A stretch of 64,000 nucleotides of DNA from positions 2,691,715 through 2,755,714 of the forward strand of contig NZ_OY781873.1 in the NCBI RefSeq assembly GCF_963677075.1, in the 5' to 3' direction. Position 1 is the first letter of the stretch; the number at the start of each line of letters is the position of its first letter. Shown piece after piece: positions 32,902-40,823 of this stretch. Under the pieces are notes generated by a model that ran no database searches, had not been told where the DNA came from, and saw only the letters and a program-made list of their open reading frames with translations. The DNA is from an uncultured Sphaerochaeta sp. (GTDB taxonomy: Bacteria > Spirochaetota > Spirochaetia > Sphaerochaetales > Sphaerochaetaceae). Made by a program: the position numbers and the translations under genes.

Positions 32902-33753
32902 TTAGCCTTTCACAGCACCGGCGGCAACACCCTTGGTGATCTCCTTGCGGAAGAACATGTAGAAGAGCAACATCGGAATCAGTCCAATCACCAATGCAGC
33001 GAATTGCTTTCCAAAGTCACTACTCAGCGCTCCTGCAAACTTCTGAACTCCGACCGGCAGGCTCTTGAGAGCATCACTACTGGTCAGGATATTGATCAAC
33101 ATAAACTCATTCCAAGTACCGGTGACTGTAAGGATTGCAACAGTCACTCCGACCGGAGCCGCCATCGGGACAATAATGGAGATGAATATCTTCATATAGG
33201 TTGCGCCATCGATACGTGCAGACTCAACCAAGGCAGTGGGGATGGACTTGATATACTCAGTGCCAAGATAGATGCCCATCGGCATTGCTATACCGATATA
33301 GGGGATCAGAACACCGAGGCGGGAGTTGTACAGTCCCACCCAGTTAATGATCAGGAAGAGCGGCACCATGATTGACTGTAGGGTTAAGAGCAACCCTATA
33401 ACAAAGGAGCCATGGATATACTTGGTGGCCTTATTGGGAATCTTCGCGAATGCAAAGCCTGCCATGAAGGAGAATATCAGTGTTGCTACCGTGGTAATAC
33501 CTGTGTAAATGATACTGTTGAATATCAGACTGGGGAATTTTCCCCTGACCCAGGCATCCTGATAGTTGATCAGAACCCAATCCTGCGGTATGCCCAGCTT
33601 ATTCAACTGAAACTCGGTTGTGGTCTTGAAGGAGTTCATCACAAGCCATAGCAGAGGATAGATAGCCATGACTGTAAAGAAAATCATGACAGCGTAGGTC
33701 AACCCCAGATTGATTTTTGCCCTGGTTGAGCGGGTATCTTTTACATCACGCAT
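32902..33753 (-). CDS. Sugar ABC transporter permease (MalG/UgpE type)
   Basis: 283 residues, six predicted membrane helices, inner membrane. The EAA loop ALVESARIDGATYMKIF contacts the ATPase; the C-terminus KGVAAGAVKG is typical of the MalG branch. ATG 33753, 2 bp after the upstream permease stop: same mRNA. Partner of the 302-residue permease and the binding protein. Confidence 0.93.
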   Translation of the reverse strand: MRDVKDTRSTRAKINLGLTYAVMIFFTVMAIYPLLWLVMNSFKTTTEFQLNKLGIPQDWVLINYQDAWVRGKFPSLIFNSIIYTGITTVATLIFSFMAGFAFAKIPNKATKYIHGSFVIGLLLTLQSIMVPLFLIINWVGLYNSRLGVLIPYIGIAMPMGIYLGTEYIKSIPTALVESARIDGATYMKIFISIIVPMAAPVGVTVAILTVTGTWNEFMLINILTSSDALKSLPVGVQKFAGALSSDFGKQFAALVIGLIPMLLFYMFFRKEITKGVAAGAVKG

Positions 33754-33755
33754 GG

Positions 33756-34664
33756 TTACTCCCTCCCCCCGAACTTTTTCTCAACCCACTTGGTCAAGCC
33801 GATAAGAATAAAACTGATCACTACCATCACCGTACTGATTGCATTAGCCAGAGGATATCTCGGGGCTCCCTTGAAGGCCTTATCGAACATGTAGATGGAG
33901 AGCACACTGGTACGATTTGCCGGTCCCCCGGCAGTCATAACATAAATGAGGTCAAAACTCTTCAACGACCCGCTGATAGCGAGAATCGCTGTGGTAACCA
34001 GTACCCCCGAGAGTGCAGGAAGAATGACATAGCGAAGCGTTTGCCCCTCAGTCGCACCATCGATCCGGGCTGCTTCAATGACCGCACTATCAATTTTCTG
34101 CAGGTTGGCAATGAAAATGATCAAATACATACCGGTATACATCCAGAGGATTACAAAGAGAACCGGCAACATTGGGTGATTGCTTATCCCATACTCATAC
34201 TGAGGATTAAATAACCGTACCAGTTCAGGGAATGCACCATAGGGGGCGAAGAATGATTTCCAGAGAATACCAATGACAACAGTGGATATGACGGTGGGAA
34301 GATAGATCATGGTCTGGAAGAAATCTGCAAACTTCACAATTCCTCGGTACAGCACATAGGCTAAGAAGAATCCGAGGGGAATCTGTCCAAACACTGATAC
34401 AAAGACAATCCACATATTGTTCTTCAATGCCAGGTAGAAATACTCATCAGCGAAGAGATTCTGATACCACTTGAAGCCGACCAGATGGACTGGTTTGCCA
34501 CCAAAGAGTTTTCCTCCACTATAATCACTTAAACTGAGAAAGATCGAAAATATCGTCGGGAATGCCATGACCGATATATAGATGAGAAAGCCGGGAAGCA
34601 CCAAGGTCCAATAGGCCCTTTTCTGCTCTCGCTTCGCATCTGCCAGCGTATGCGTTTTAGGCAT
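33756..34664 (-). CDS. Sugar ABC transporter permease (MalF/UgpA type)
   Basis: 302 residues, six predicted helices after a cytoplasmic basic N-terminus. EAA loop AVIEAARIDGATEGQTLRY. ATG 34664 overlaps the end of the ROK gene by 8 bp; GGAGG lies in the ROK coding end. Forms the heteromeric channel with the next permease. Confidence 0.93.
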   Translation of the reverse strand: MPKTHTLADAKREQKRAYWTLVLPGFLIYISVMAFPTIFSIFLSLSDYSGGKLFGGKPVHLVGFKWYQNLFADEYFYLALKNNMWIVFVSVFGQIPLGFFLAYVLYRGIVKFADFFQTMIYLPTVISTVVIGILWKSFFAPYGAFPELVRLFNPQYEYGISNHPMLPVLFVILWMYTGMYLIIFIANLQKIDSAVIEAARIDGATEGQTLRYVILPALSGVLVTTAILAISGSLKSFDLIYVMTAGGPANRTSVLSIYMFDKAFKGAPRYPLANAISTVMVVISFILIGLTKWVEKKFGGRE

Positions 34665-35865
34665 GCGTAACCTCCAACCTGGGTTTTTTATATGTTTTCT
34701 TCATAGGGTATGCTTGATCGATGACATCCTCCCAATCGAAATGAGTACGACTTTCAATTTCTGAGAGCTCAGGAACTGCAAATAGCTTCTGCAAGAACAT
34801 GGTCGCAGCTCCCTTTGCTACCACAAACTCGTCCTTGGTATCGAAAAGCAGTTTGCATCCAATCTTGTCCATGACAGCAAGAAATTGAGGACACTCCTCC
34901 TTGAGGAACTCCCTGATCCTTCCTTCATCACTGAACGGTTTTCCATGGACAAAAAAGACACGGGGATCCAGTACGGAAAGGATGGGAACGAGGGATCCGA
35001 ATAGATCTTTCATGAATGTCTTCCATGCGTTTTCGTCAGAGACGGACTTGATCAGTAGATCTTCCGGTAGGCCAGTCTGTCCCTTGTTATGCTCCCGCCA
35101 GCTCAGCGTGCAGATTTCACCGCTGCTGTGATGGGATCCATGATAGACTTTTCCACCAATGGAGAGCCCGATACCAACACCGATACCTGCACGATCCCCA
35201 AACTGGTAATTCCCTTCATGGTAGTCTGCAATCATGCACATGAAATCACCCAGGTTCACATTCCTGTTGATCGTCATCTCCAACCAGGCAGTGCAGTTCG
35301 CATCATTCTCTACAAAGACCAGTACATCATAGCGTTTTGCAAAGAAATCATAGAAATCATAATTCTTGAGACCAAATGGTTCTGCATACATGATGATGCC
35401 ATCCTCTGCATTCACAATACCGGGAATACCGGCAATGACGGCAAGCAATGGTATGGAGAGCTTTTCAATCTCTGTCAGCACCAGGTCCATCAGGAAGGTA
35501 AGGATTTCATCAAATTCAACTTCCGGTAGTTTCCCTTTGCTCTGGTAGAGCAATCCACCGGTTATATCGAGGATGACGGCCCTGTAGTGGGAAGGCTGGA
35601 TGTCGAAACCGACAACACAGCCAAAGCGTTCATTCAGCTTCAGGCAGATCGGTTTCCTTCCTCCCCTGCTTACACCACTCCCCTCTTCTCCCTCATAAAC
35701 AACCTCGTCATCAATGAGAGCACTGATAATATTGGTAACGGTGGAGCGATAAAGGTTCAGTTCCCTGGCAATATCGACCCTGCTGATACCCGGACTTTTC
35801 CAGATCAACTGAGCAACCAAGGAAGTATTTGCATTTTTCTGAAAATTGTTGTTGTTGATTCTCAT
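34657..35865 (-). CDS. ROK-family transcriptional regulator (NagC/XylR type)
   Basis: 402 residues: N-terminal winged helix (about 10-70, ISRVDIARELNLYRSTVTN as the HTH), then a ROK sugar-binding domain with FDIQPSHYRAVILDITGG and VENDANCTAWLE. The usual ROK zinc motif (CxCGxxGCxE) is replaced by SGEICTLSWRE, so zinc binding is probably lost. No Shine-Dalgarno before ATG 35865; longer in-frame starts run into the promoter. First gene of the regulator-permease-permease operon and the likely owner of the three TTGTACAAACT-like sites at 32848-32858, 35918-35928 and 35972-35982. It should derepress when its sugar ligand is imported. Confidence 0.9.
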   Translation of the reverse strand: MRINNNNFQKNANTSLVAQLIWKSPGISRVDIARELNLYRSTVTNIISALIDDEVVYEGEEGSGVSRGGRKPICLKLNERFGCVVGFDIQPSHYRAVILDITGGLLYQSKGKLPEVEFDEILTFLMDLVLTEIEKLSIPLLAVIAGIPGIVNAEDGIIMYAEPFGLKNYDFYDFFAKRYDVLVFVENDANCTAWLEMTINRNVNLGDFMCMIADYHEGNYQFGDRAGIGVGIGLSIGGKVYHGSHHSSGEICTLSWREHNKGQTGLPEDLLIKSVSDENAWKTFMKDLFGSLVPILSVLDPRVFFVHGKPFSDEGRIREFLKEECPQFLAVMDKIGCKLLFDTKDEFVVAKGAATMFLQKLFAVPELSEIESRTHFDWEDVIDQAYPMKKTYKKPRLEVTHA

Positions 35866-35904
35866 ACTGGTTCTGTATACTCCAGGTACATACGTGTAGG
35901 ACTT

Positions 35905-35958
35905 GTTTGTTCGCTCTCTGTACAAACTAAGCGTAACACCACCCCTTTCTACTGTCAA
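35905..35958 (-). promoter_or_regulatory. Promoter and operator of the ROK-importer operon (site B)
   Basis: Minus strand: TTGACA (35958-35953), 17-bp spacer, TACGCT (35935-35930), then TTAGTTTGTACAGAG. GTTTGT/ACAAAC inverted arms lie at 35905-35910 and 35922-35927. Same design as site A, implying autoregulation. Confidence 0.75.
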
Positions 35959-35971
35959 GGAATATTTTACG

Positions 35972-36020
35972 AGTTTGTACAACCCTTGTACTTGACTTCA
36001 GCTTGCAGTCATGGTAGGAC
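35972..36020 (+). promoter_or_regulatory. Operator site C and promoter of the hexosaminidase gene
   Basis: AGTTTGTACAA (35972-35982) is the same element as sites A and B. Ten bases downstream TTGACT (35992-35997), 17-bp spacer and TAGGAC (36015-36020) end 6 nt before ATG 36027. TAGGAC is a poor -10 and contains AGGA, so it could instead be the ribosome-binding site. Confidence 0.55.
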
Positions 36021-36026
36021 AAGACC

Positions 36027-37508
36027 ATGGCCAAAACAAATACAGTAAAAGCAAGTGAAATCTTGTTTCCCACACCCAGAACCGTTGAAGACAAGGAAGG
36101 ATTCTTTCGCTTCCACGATGGCATTACCATCGCAGTCGATCCTTCCTTTACATCCCTCATTGAGACTGCCCCTGCACTCCTGCAGATACAACGAGGCGGA
36201 GAAGACATCCTGGTAAAGCTACAAGAGGGCTTTCCAAGTGAAGGATACAGCCTCACCATCGGTAAGAAGCAGATAGTGATCAGGGCTAGCAATGAGGAAG
36301 GTGCATTCCGTGGGATCTCTACCCTGAGAAACCTTACCTATACCTCTGAGCATAGGCTTCCCTGCTGCGCTATCGAGGACTCCCCTTCCTTTACCTGGAG
36401 GGGATTCATGATTGACTGCAGCAGGCACTACTTCAGTCCTGCATTTCTGAAGAAACTAATCGATGTAGCCTCGCTGTATCATCTCAACCGTTTTCATTGG
36501 CACTTGAGTGACGACCAAGGTTGGAGAATTCCCTTGGATGGTTGGCCTCAATTGGAAAAGGTAGCGAGTAAGAGAACCCTCCTGCAATACACGGACGGGA
36601 GAACATACGGACGGTTGTACACCAAAGAGGAGTTACTGGAGGTCCAAGCCTACGCCCATGCTCGCCATATGATCGTGGTACCGGAGATTGAGACTCCAGG
36701 ACATGTCTCTTCCCTCCTTGCCGCATATCCCCATTTCGGGTGCAGTGGAGGACCGTATGAGGTACAAGATCGCTGGGGAATCTTTGACGAAGTACTCTGT
36801 GCAGGGAACAATCAGGTGCTGGAGTTCCTCGAAGATGCCATTACCCAGATAGCTGCACTGTTCAGTGACCCCTATATCCACATTGGTGGGGATGAGTGTC
36901 CTCACACTGCCTGGAAATCCTGCCCAAAATGCCAGAAGAGAATGCAAGAAGAGGGATTATCCAAGGAGAAGGAACTCCAGAGTTGGATGACCAGTAAAAT
37001 CTGTGAGATGGTAAGCAAGGCTGGAAAACGCCCTATCGGCTGGGACGAGGTCCTTGAGGGTACAGAGTCCCTTGGCCTCCCAAAGGACTTGATCGTTATG
37101 TCCTGGAGAGGAGTTGCCGGTGGTATTGAAGCAAGTGAGCGTGGGCATGAGGTAATCATGTGCCCCAATACCGATGGATGTTATTTTGATTATCAACATA
37201 CTGATGATGAGGAAGAGATGGGGAATTTGGGTGTGAGCAGCATCACCCAGGTAGCCCAATTCGATCCACTTGCAGGGCTAAAGGATAAAATGGCTCAGGC
37301 TCGAGTACTGGGAAGCCAAGGAAATCTTTGGACCGAGAAAATCACGAACGGTCGACAAGCAGAATATATGCTTTTCCCCAGGTTGATGATACTCGCTGAA
37401 CGATTATGGAACCCACAGGATCCAAAAATAATACTGGACAGAATTCCATTGTTGTATAAGGTTTGTGATGCTTTATCGATCAATTGCTACAGAGGTCCTC
37501 TTGCCTGA
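36027..37508 (+). CDS. Beta-N-acetylhexosaminidase (GH20)
   Basis: Releases terminal GlcNAc/GalNAc by substrate-assisted catalysis. 493 residues: GH20b domain (about 10-120), catalytic barrel from about 123. FHWHLSDDQGWR at 156-167; catalytic pair Asp289-Glu290 in HIGGDECPHTAW; MSWRG and a C-terminal LWTEKI motif. No signal peptide, so it acts on imported oligosaccharides such as chitobiose-type or N-glycan fragments. Divergent from the ROK-importer operon and sharing its operator motif. The 3' end carries two hairpins ending in a terminator. Confidence 0.95.
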   Translation: MAKTNTVKASEILFPTPRTVEDKEGFFRFHDGITIAVDPSFTSLIETAPALLQIQRGGEDILVKLQEGFPSEGYSLTIGKKQIVIRASNEEGAFRGISTLRNLTYTSEHRLPCCAIEDSPSFTWRGFMIDCSRHYFSPAFLKKLIDVASLYHLNRFHWHLSDDQGWRIPLDGWPQLEKVASKRTLLQYTDGRTYGRLYTKEELLEVQAYAHARHMIVVPEIETPGHVSSLLAAYPHFGCSGGPYEVQDRWGIFDEVLCAGNNQVLEFLEDAITQIAALFSDPYIHIGGDECPHTAWKSCPKCQKRMQEEGLSKEKELQSWMTSKICEMVSKAGKRPIGWDEVLEGTESLGLPKDLIVMSWRGVAGGIEASERGHEVIMCPNTDGCYFDYQHTDDEEEMGNLGVSSITQVAQFDPLAGLKDKMAQARVLGSQGNLWTEKITNGRQAEYMLFPRLMILAERLWNPQDPKIILDRIPLLYKVCDALSINCYRGPLA

Positions 37509-37539
37509 CCTCTTGCTTTCCACCAGAGAGCTGTGATAC

Positions 37540-37616
37540 CACTAGGGTACCACCTTCTGGTGGATTTTCTCTAGTGCAGGCCCTGCTTCCGTTGGAATGC
37601 GGGCCTGCTTTTACTT
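37540..37616 (+). terminator. Two-hairpin 3' region and terminator after the hexosaminidase gene
   Basis: First hairpin: CACTAG (37540-37545) with CTAGTG (37571-37576), enclosing CCACC-TTCT-GGTGG (37550-37563). Second: GCAGGCCC (37576-37583) with GGGCCTGC (37601-37608), with an inner TTCC/GGAA helix, then TTTTACTTT. The second is the terminator; the first may stabilise the mRNA end. Confidence 0.8.
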
Positions 37617-37621
37617 TGTTC

Positions 37622-37655
37622 AAAAAGAAAGCTGCCTCCCTAAGGAAACAGCCTT
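37622..37655 (-). terminator. Terminator after the YhbY gene
   Basis: Minus strand: GCTG (37652-37649) ... CAGC (37634-37631) with an inner TTCC/GGAG helix and TTAG loop, followed by TTTCTTTTT (37630-37622). Confidence 0.7.
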
Positions 37656-37677
37656 GCATTCATGTACGATACCCAAG

Positions 37678-37983
37678 TTACTCACCCTTTCTGGCAAGTT
37701 CCCTGGGAATATGTATGAGATGCTCCTCGCTTTCGCGATAAAATGTGGCAATGAAGCCGATGATACTGATTAAATCACTATCCGTCTTCTGGGCCAACTG
37801 TTCTGAGAGAGGTCTCATCTCATCCTTTTGCGCTTGGAACTTGACCTTCACCAGCTCATGGCTGGATAAGGCTTCATTCAAAGCAGATACCAATCGGTCA
37901 TCAACACCCTCTTTGCCGACCATGACAATCGGCTTAAGGGAGTGTGCTTGCGACCGAAGAAAATTTCTCACACTGCTATTCAT
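37678..37983 (-). CDS. YhbY-type (CRS1/YhbY/CRM) RNA-binding protein
   Basis: 101-residue single-CRM-domain protein associated with ribosomal RNA or pre-50S particles. IVMVGKEGVDDRLVSALNEAL (19-39) and ELVKVKF (43-49) are the family core; the GxxG-like loop is VGKEG. The gene starts 14 bp after the acyl-CoA synthetase stop, so it is its operon partner, and a terminator follows. Confidence 0.9.
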   Translation of the reverse strand: MNSSVRNFLRSQAHSLKPIVMVGKEGVDDRLVSALNEALSSHELVKVKFQAQKDEMRPLSEQLAQKTDSDLISIIGFIATFYRESEEHLIHIPRELARKGE

Positions 37984-37997
37984 AGGAAGTACTATAC

Positions 37998-39737
37998 CTA
38001 GTCCTTGTACTTTTGTGCAACTACGAAGCGCTTCACTTTTTTGGTACTGGTCATCTCAAGCGGCTCATCCACCACGGTTACACGAGTGATTTTCTTGTAG
38101 GACTGCAACTCCTTGTTCACTTCACTCACAATTTGCTGCATCCTCTCCTCAATTTTCGCCTTGGCCGAATCACCGTGCTCTTTTGCCATTTCATCACGAT
38201 ACTTTTCAGCAGGATATATCAAGGCCCTGATCCCTTCACTCTTGTTCTTCTTGTCAACGAGATACCCGAGTACACAGATCGTATCTATCTCAGTGTAGAG
38301 CTGGAAGTGGTCCTCAATCTCCTCGGGAAACACATTTTTACCACCCTCGGTCACGATAAGGTTCTTTGCTCTTCCCGTCAGGTAGAGATACCCCTGTGCA
38401 TCCTGGTAGCCGACATCACCGGTATTGAGCCATCCATCCTCAAGCACCTCAGCGGTAGCCTCTGGGTTGTTGTAATAACCCTGCATAACCATGGGTCCCT
38501 TGATATAAATAATCCCATTACCCTCAGCATCCGGATTCATGATCTTGACCTCAGTCTGGGGCAGCTTCTTACCAACCGAGCTCTCGATATAGGCTTCCAC
38601 TGGGTTGAGGTGGGTTATGGGACTGGTCTCGGTAAGACCATAGCCCTGCACAAAATCAATTCCAAGCTGATTGAACATCTTGAAGGTAGATGCAGGAAGC
38701 GGCCCACCTCCACTGATACAAATACGGTTCGTATCGAGGGAGAGCTTCTTGAGCAAGAAGCCGAACATCTTCTTTCCGACATTTACCTTGAATATCTTCT
38801 TCAGGACACCGGAGACTCCCATCATGAATCGTATGATCCCATAGAGAACAATGCCCTTCTCCTTTACACCATTCATCAGTGCTGCAATCATCTTGTTGAA
38901 GAGCATAGGAACAGCAAGGAACATTGTTACCTCGCCCTCCTTCAGTTCCTTGAGCACTTGGCTGATCACCAATTTCTTGCCAAAGACAATGGAAGCGCCC
39001 ACACTCATGGCTTCAAAGAAGACCGCCATCATGGTGTAAGAGTGATGGATTGGAAGAATTGCATAGAATACATCAGTGGGGTACAGCGTCATATTCCCCT
39101 GTGCAAGGTAACAGTCTGCTACCATATTGCGATGACTCAGCATAACGCCTTTTGGAGTTCCCGTGGTTCCACTGGTAAAGAGAATCGCAGCGGTATCCTC
39201 GCTCTCTGCCTTATGCCTATCTTGAGCCTCTGCCTTGAGGTCCAGGACAAAAGGCATGTTTCCTACTTTCTCAAGGGAAATTCGGTCTGTCAAACCAAGC
39301 TTATTCTCTGCATCAAAGGTTTCCACACGGTCAGCATCTGCGAAGAGAATCTTTACCCCTGCAAACTCCAAGTATTTGGCCATATCCTTATTGACCAGGG
39401 TATTGTCCAGGGGTACTACAATCGCTCCGGCAAAGAGAATACCCAGGTAGGCAATAGCCCACTCAGGACTGTTCTTTCCGATTACTGCAATCTTGTCATC
39501 CTTTTTAACACCATTGGAGGCTAGATAATCTGCAACCGAGAGGACATATGAATGAACTTCTGAATAGGTAAAGGTTTCGTACTGTGGAACAAAGGCTGTA
39601 AAACACTTGTTCTGGGGATAGCGTTCGACTGAGATCTCGAACATTTCCACCACAGTAGGCCATGCACCTTTGAACTTTTTACCCCGATAAGCCTCAAGGA
39701 AATCCCAAGGTTTTTCACCTTTCTTGTGTGTTGCCAT
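37998..39737 (-). CDS. AMP-forming acyl-CoA synthetase-like protein (copy 3)
   Basis: 579 residues, ANL superfamily. FTSGTTGTPKGVMLSH near 190; GYGLTETSPITHL; WLNTGDVGYQ; C-terminal catalytic Lys in TSTKKVKRF. Shorter than copies 1 and 2. ATG 39737 with GGAGG 8 nt upstream. Its promoter has a perfect ATTGTGA-N7-TCACAAT palindrome just upstream of the -35, suggesting control by a Crp/Fnr- or TetR-like factor. YhbY follows in the same operon. Confidence 0.9.
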   Translation of the reverse strand: MATHKKGEKPWDFLEAYRGKKFKGAWPTVVEMFEISVERYPQNKCFTAFVPQYETFTYSEVHSYVLSVADYLASNGVKKDDKIAVIGKNSPEWAIAYLGILFAGAIVVPLDNTLVNKDMAKYLEFAGVKILFADADRVETFDAENKLGLTDRISLEKVGNMPFVLDLKAEAQDRHKAESEDTAAILFTSGTTGTPKGVMLSHRNMVADCYLAQGNMTLYPTDVFYAILPIHHSYTMMAVFFEAMSVGASIVFGKKLVISQVLKELKEGEVTMFLAVPMLFNKMIAALMNGVKEKGIVLYGIIRFMMGVSGVLKKIFKVNVGKKMFGFLLKKLSLDTNRICISGGGPLPASTFKMFNQLGIDFVQGYGLTETSPITHLNPVEAYIESSVGKKLPQTEVKIMNPDAEGNGIIYIKGPMVMQGYYNNPEATAEVLEDGWLNTGDVGYQDAQGYLYLTGRAKNLIVTEGGKNVFPEEIEDHFQLYTEIDTICVLGYLVDKKNKSEGIRALIYPAEKYRDEMAKEHGDSAKAKIEERMQQIVSEVNKELQSYKKITRVTVVDEPLEMTSTKKVKRFVVAQKYKD

Positions 39738-39781
39738 CGTTCCAACCTCCTGTGTTCGATTTCTGGTTCCGATCTTTCTAT

Positions 39782-39836
39782 ACTATAGGCAGAAGCATCG
39801 TGAAAAATCAAGATTATTGTGACAAGTTTTCACAAT
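39782..39836 (-). promoter_or_regulatory. Promoter with upstream palindrome, acyl-CoA synthetase copy 3
   Basis: Minus strand: TTGATT (39811-39806), 18-bp spacer, TATAGT (39787-39782). Upstream, ATTGTGA (39816-39822) and TCACAAT (39830-39836) form a perfect 7-bp inverted repeat with a 7-bp spacer. The position upstream of the -35 suits an activator. Confidence 0.55.
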
Positions 39837-39858
39837 GCGTAATTGTGTAATGCACTCC

Positions 39859-40737
39859 TTACTCTTCCATCGTATCACATTTCAGCAATTGCAATAACTT
39901 CTCCATCGAGGGAGTAAATACCTTGTCCTTATGGTGGACAAGGGAGAAATACCGCTTCATATCCACTCCCTGTAATGATAATTCCCTGAGAGTTCCTTCC
40001 TTGATCAGATGACGTACCAGGCGTCGAGAAATAACCGTGATCCCCTGACCAGCAGATACTGCACTTACAATGGCATCGCTGCTATGGCATGACCATTTCT
40101 CCTCATAGGGAAATCCTGCTTCCTGGAGCAAGCCAACAAACAACGCCCGTGTACCACTCCCCTCCTCCCTGAGGATGAGTGGATAGTCACTCAATGCCTT
40201 CAATCCAAGCCTTGAAGGGGCAGGAAACTCTTTTGCACACACAGGAATCAATTCATCAACAAAGCAGGGGGTGCATAGCAGTGACTTGCTCTGTACCATT
40301 CCCTCTACCAAAGCCAAATCCAAGCTGCCATCAAGCAAACGTCTCTCAATGGTCTGGGTGTTGTCAACCTGTACCTGGACACGCAAGAGTGGGTGCTCGC
40401 TTTCAAAGCGTGCAATAAGATCAGCGAGCAGTGTACTGCCAACGGTGATGGTTGCACCCATCCTGATCGTCTGCTGCCGGGTATAGGCTCCAAGCTCACT
40501 TTCAAGGGTATCGACCAAACCAACAATAGAACGGGATCGTGAGAGGAGGAACCTCCCCTCATCGGTCAAATGCAAACCCCGTCCCAACCGGTCGAACAGC
40601 AAAACCCCGTAATCCTTCTCCAGGGAACCGATCACCGCGCTGACTGTTGGCTGGGCAAGATGCAGTTTCTCTGCGGCCTTGCTCATGGATAGCTGTTCGG
40701 CTACTGCAATGAAAATGGAAAGGTCTCGAATAGTCAT
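39859..40737 (-). CDS. LysR-family transcriptional regulator
   Basis: 292 residues: N-terminal HTH (MTIRDLSIFIAVAEQLSMSK onward, AQPTVSAVIGSLEKDYGVLLFDR), then a periplasmic-binding-like effector domain (about 90-290). The domain layout resembles CysL/CbbR-type regulators. Divergent from the siroheme-protein operon across an 86-bp AT-rich gap, the standard arrangement for a LysR activator of its neighbour. I could not pick a definite T-N11-A site. Effector unknown; CysL of Bacillus, which activates sulfite reductase, is a fair functional comparison. Confidence 0.9.
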   Translation of the reverse strand: MTIRDLSIFIAVAEQLSMSKAAEKLHLAQPTVSAVIGSLEKDYGVLLFDRLGRGLHLTDEGRFLLSRSRSIVGLVDTLESELGAYTRQQTIRMGATITVGSTLLADLIARFESEHPLLRVQVQVDNTQTIERRLLDGSLDLALVEGMVQSKSLLCTPCFVDELIPVCAKEFPAPSRLGLKALSDYPLILREEGSGTRALFVGLLQEAGFPYEEKWSCHSSDAIVSAVSAGQGITVISRRLVRHLIKEGTLRELSLQGVDMKRYFSLVHHKDKVFTPSMEKLLQLLKCDTMEE

Positions 40738-40823
40738 TTGTTTTTACCTATATTTTGCATACATTTTTCATTATTTACTTTATACCAAAACCCTTTTAGA
40801 CTGCAACACGATTTGGAGGAATT

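Noticed and set aside
38013..39524. 503-codon open frame antisense to acyl-CoA synthetase copy 3
   Set aside because: Low-complexity, His/Ile-rich translation with no domain; mirror of a well-supported gene.
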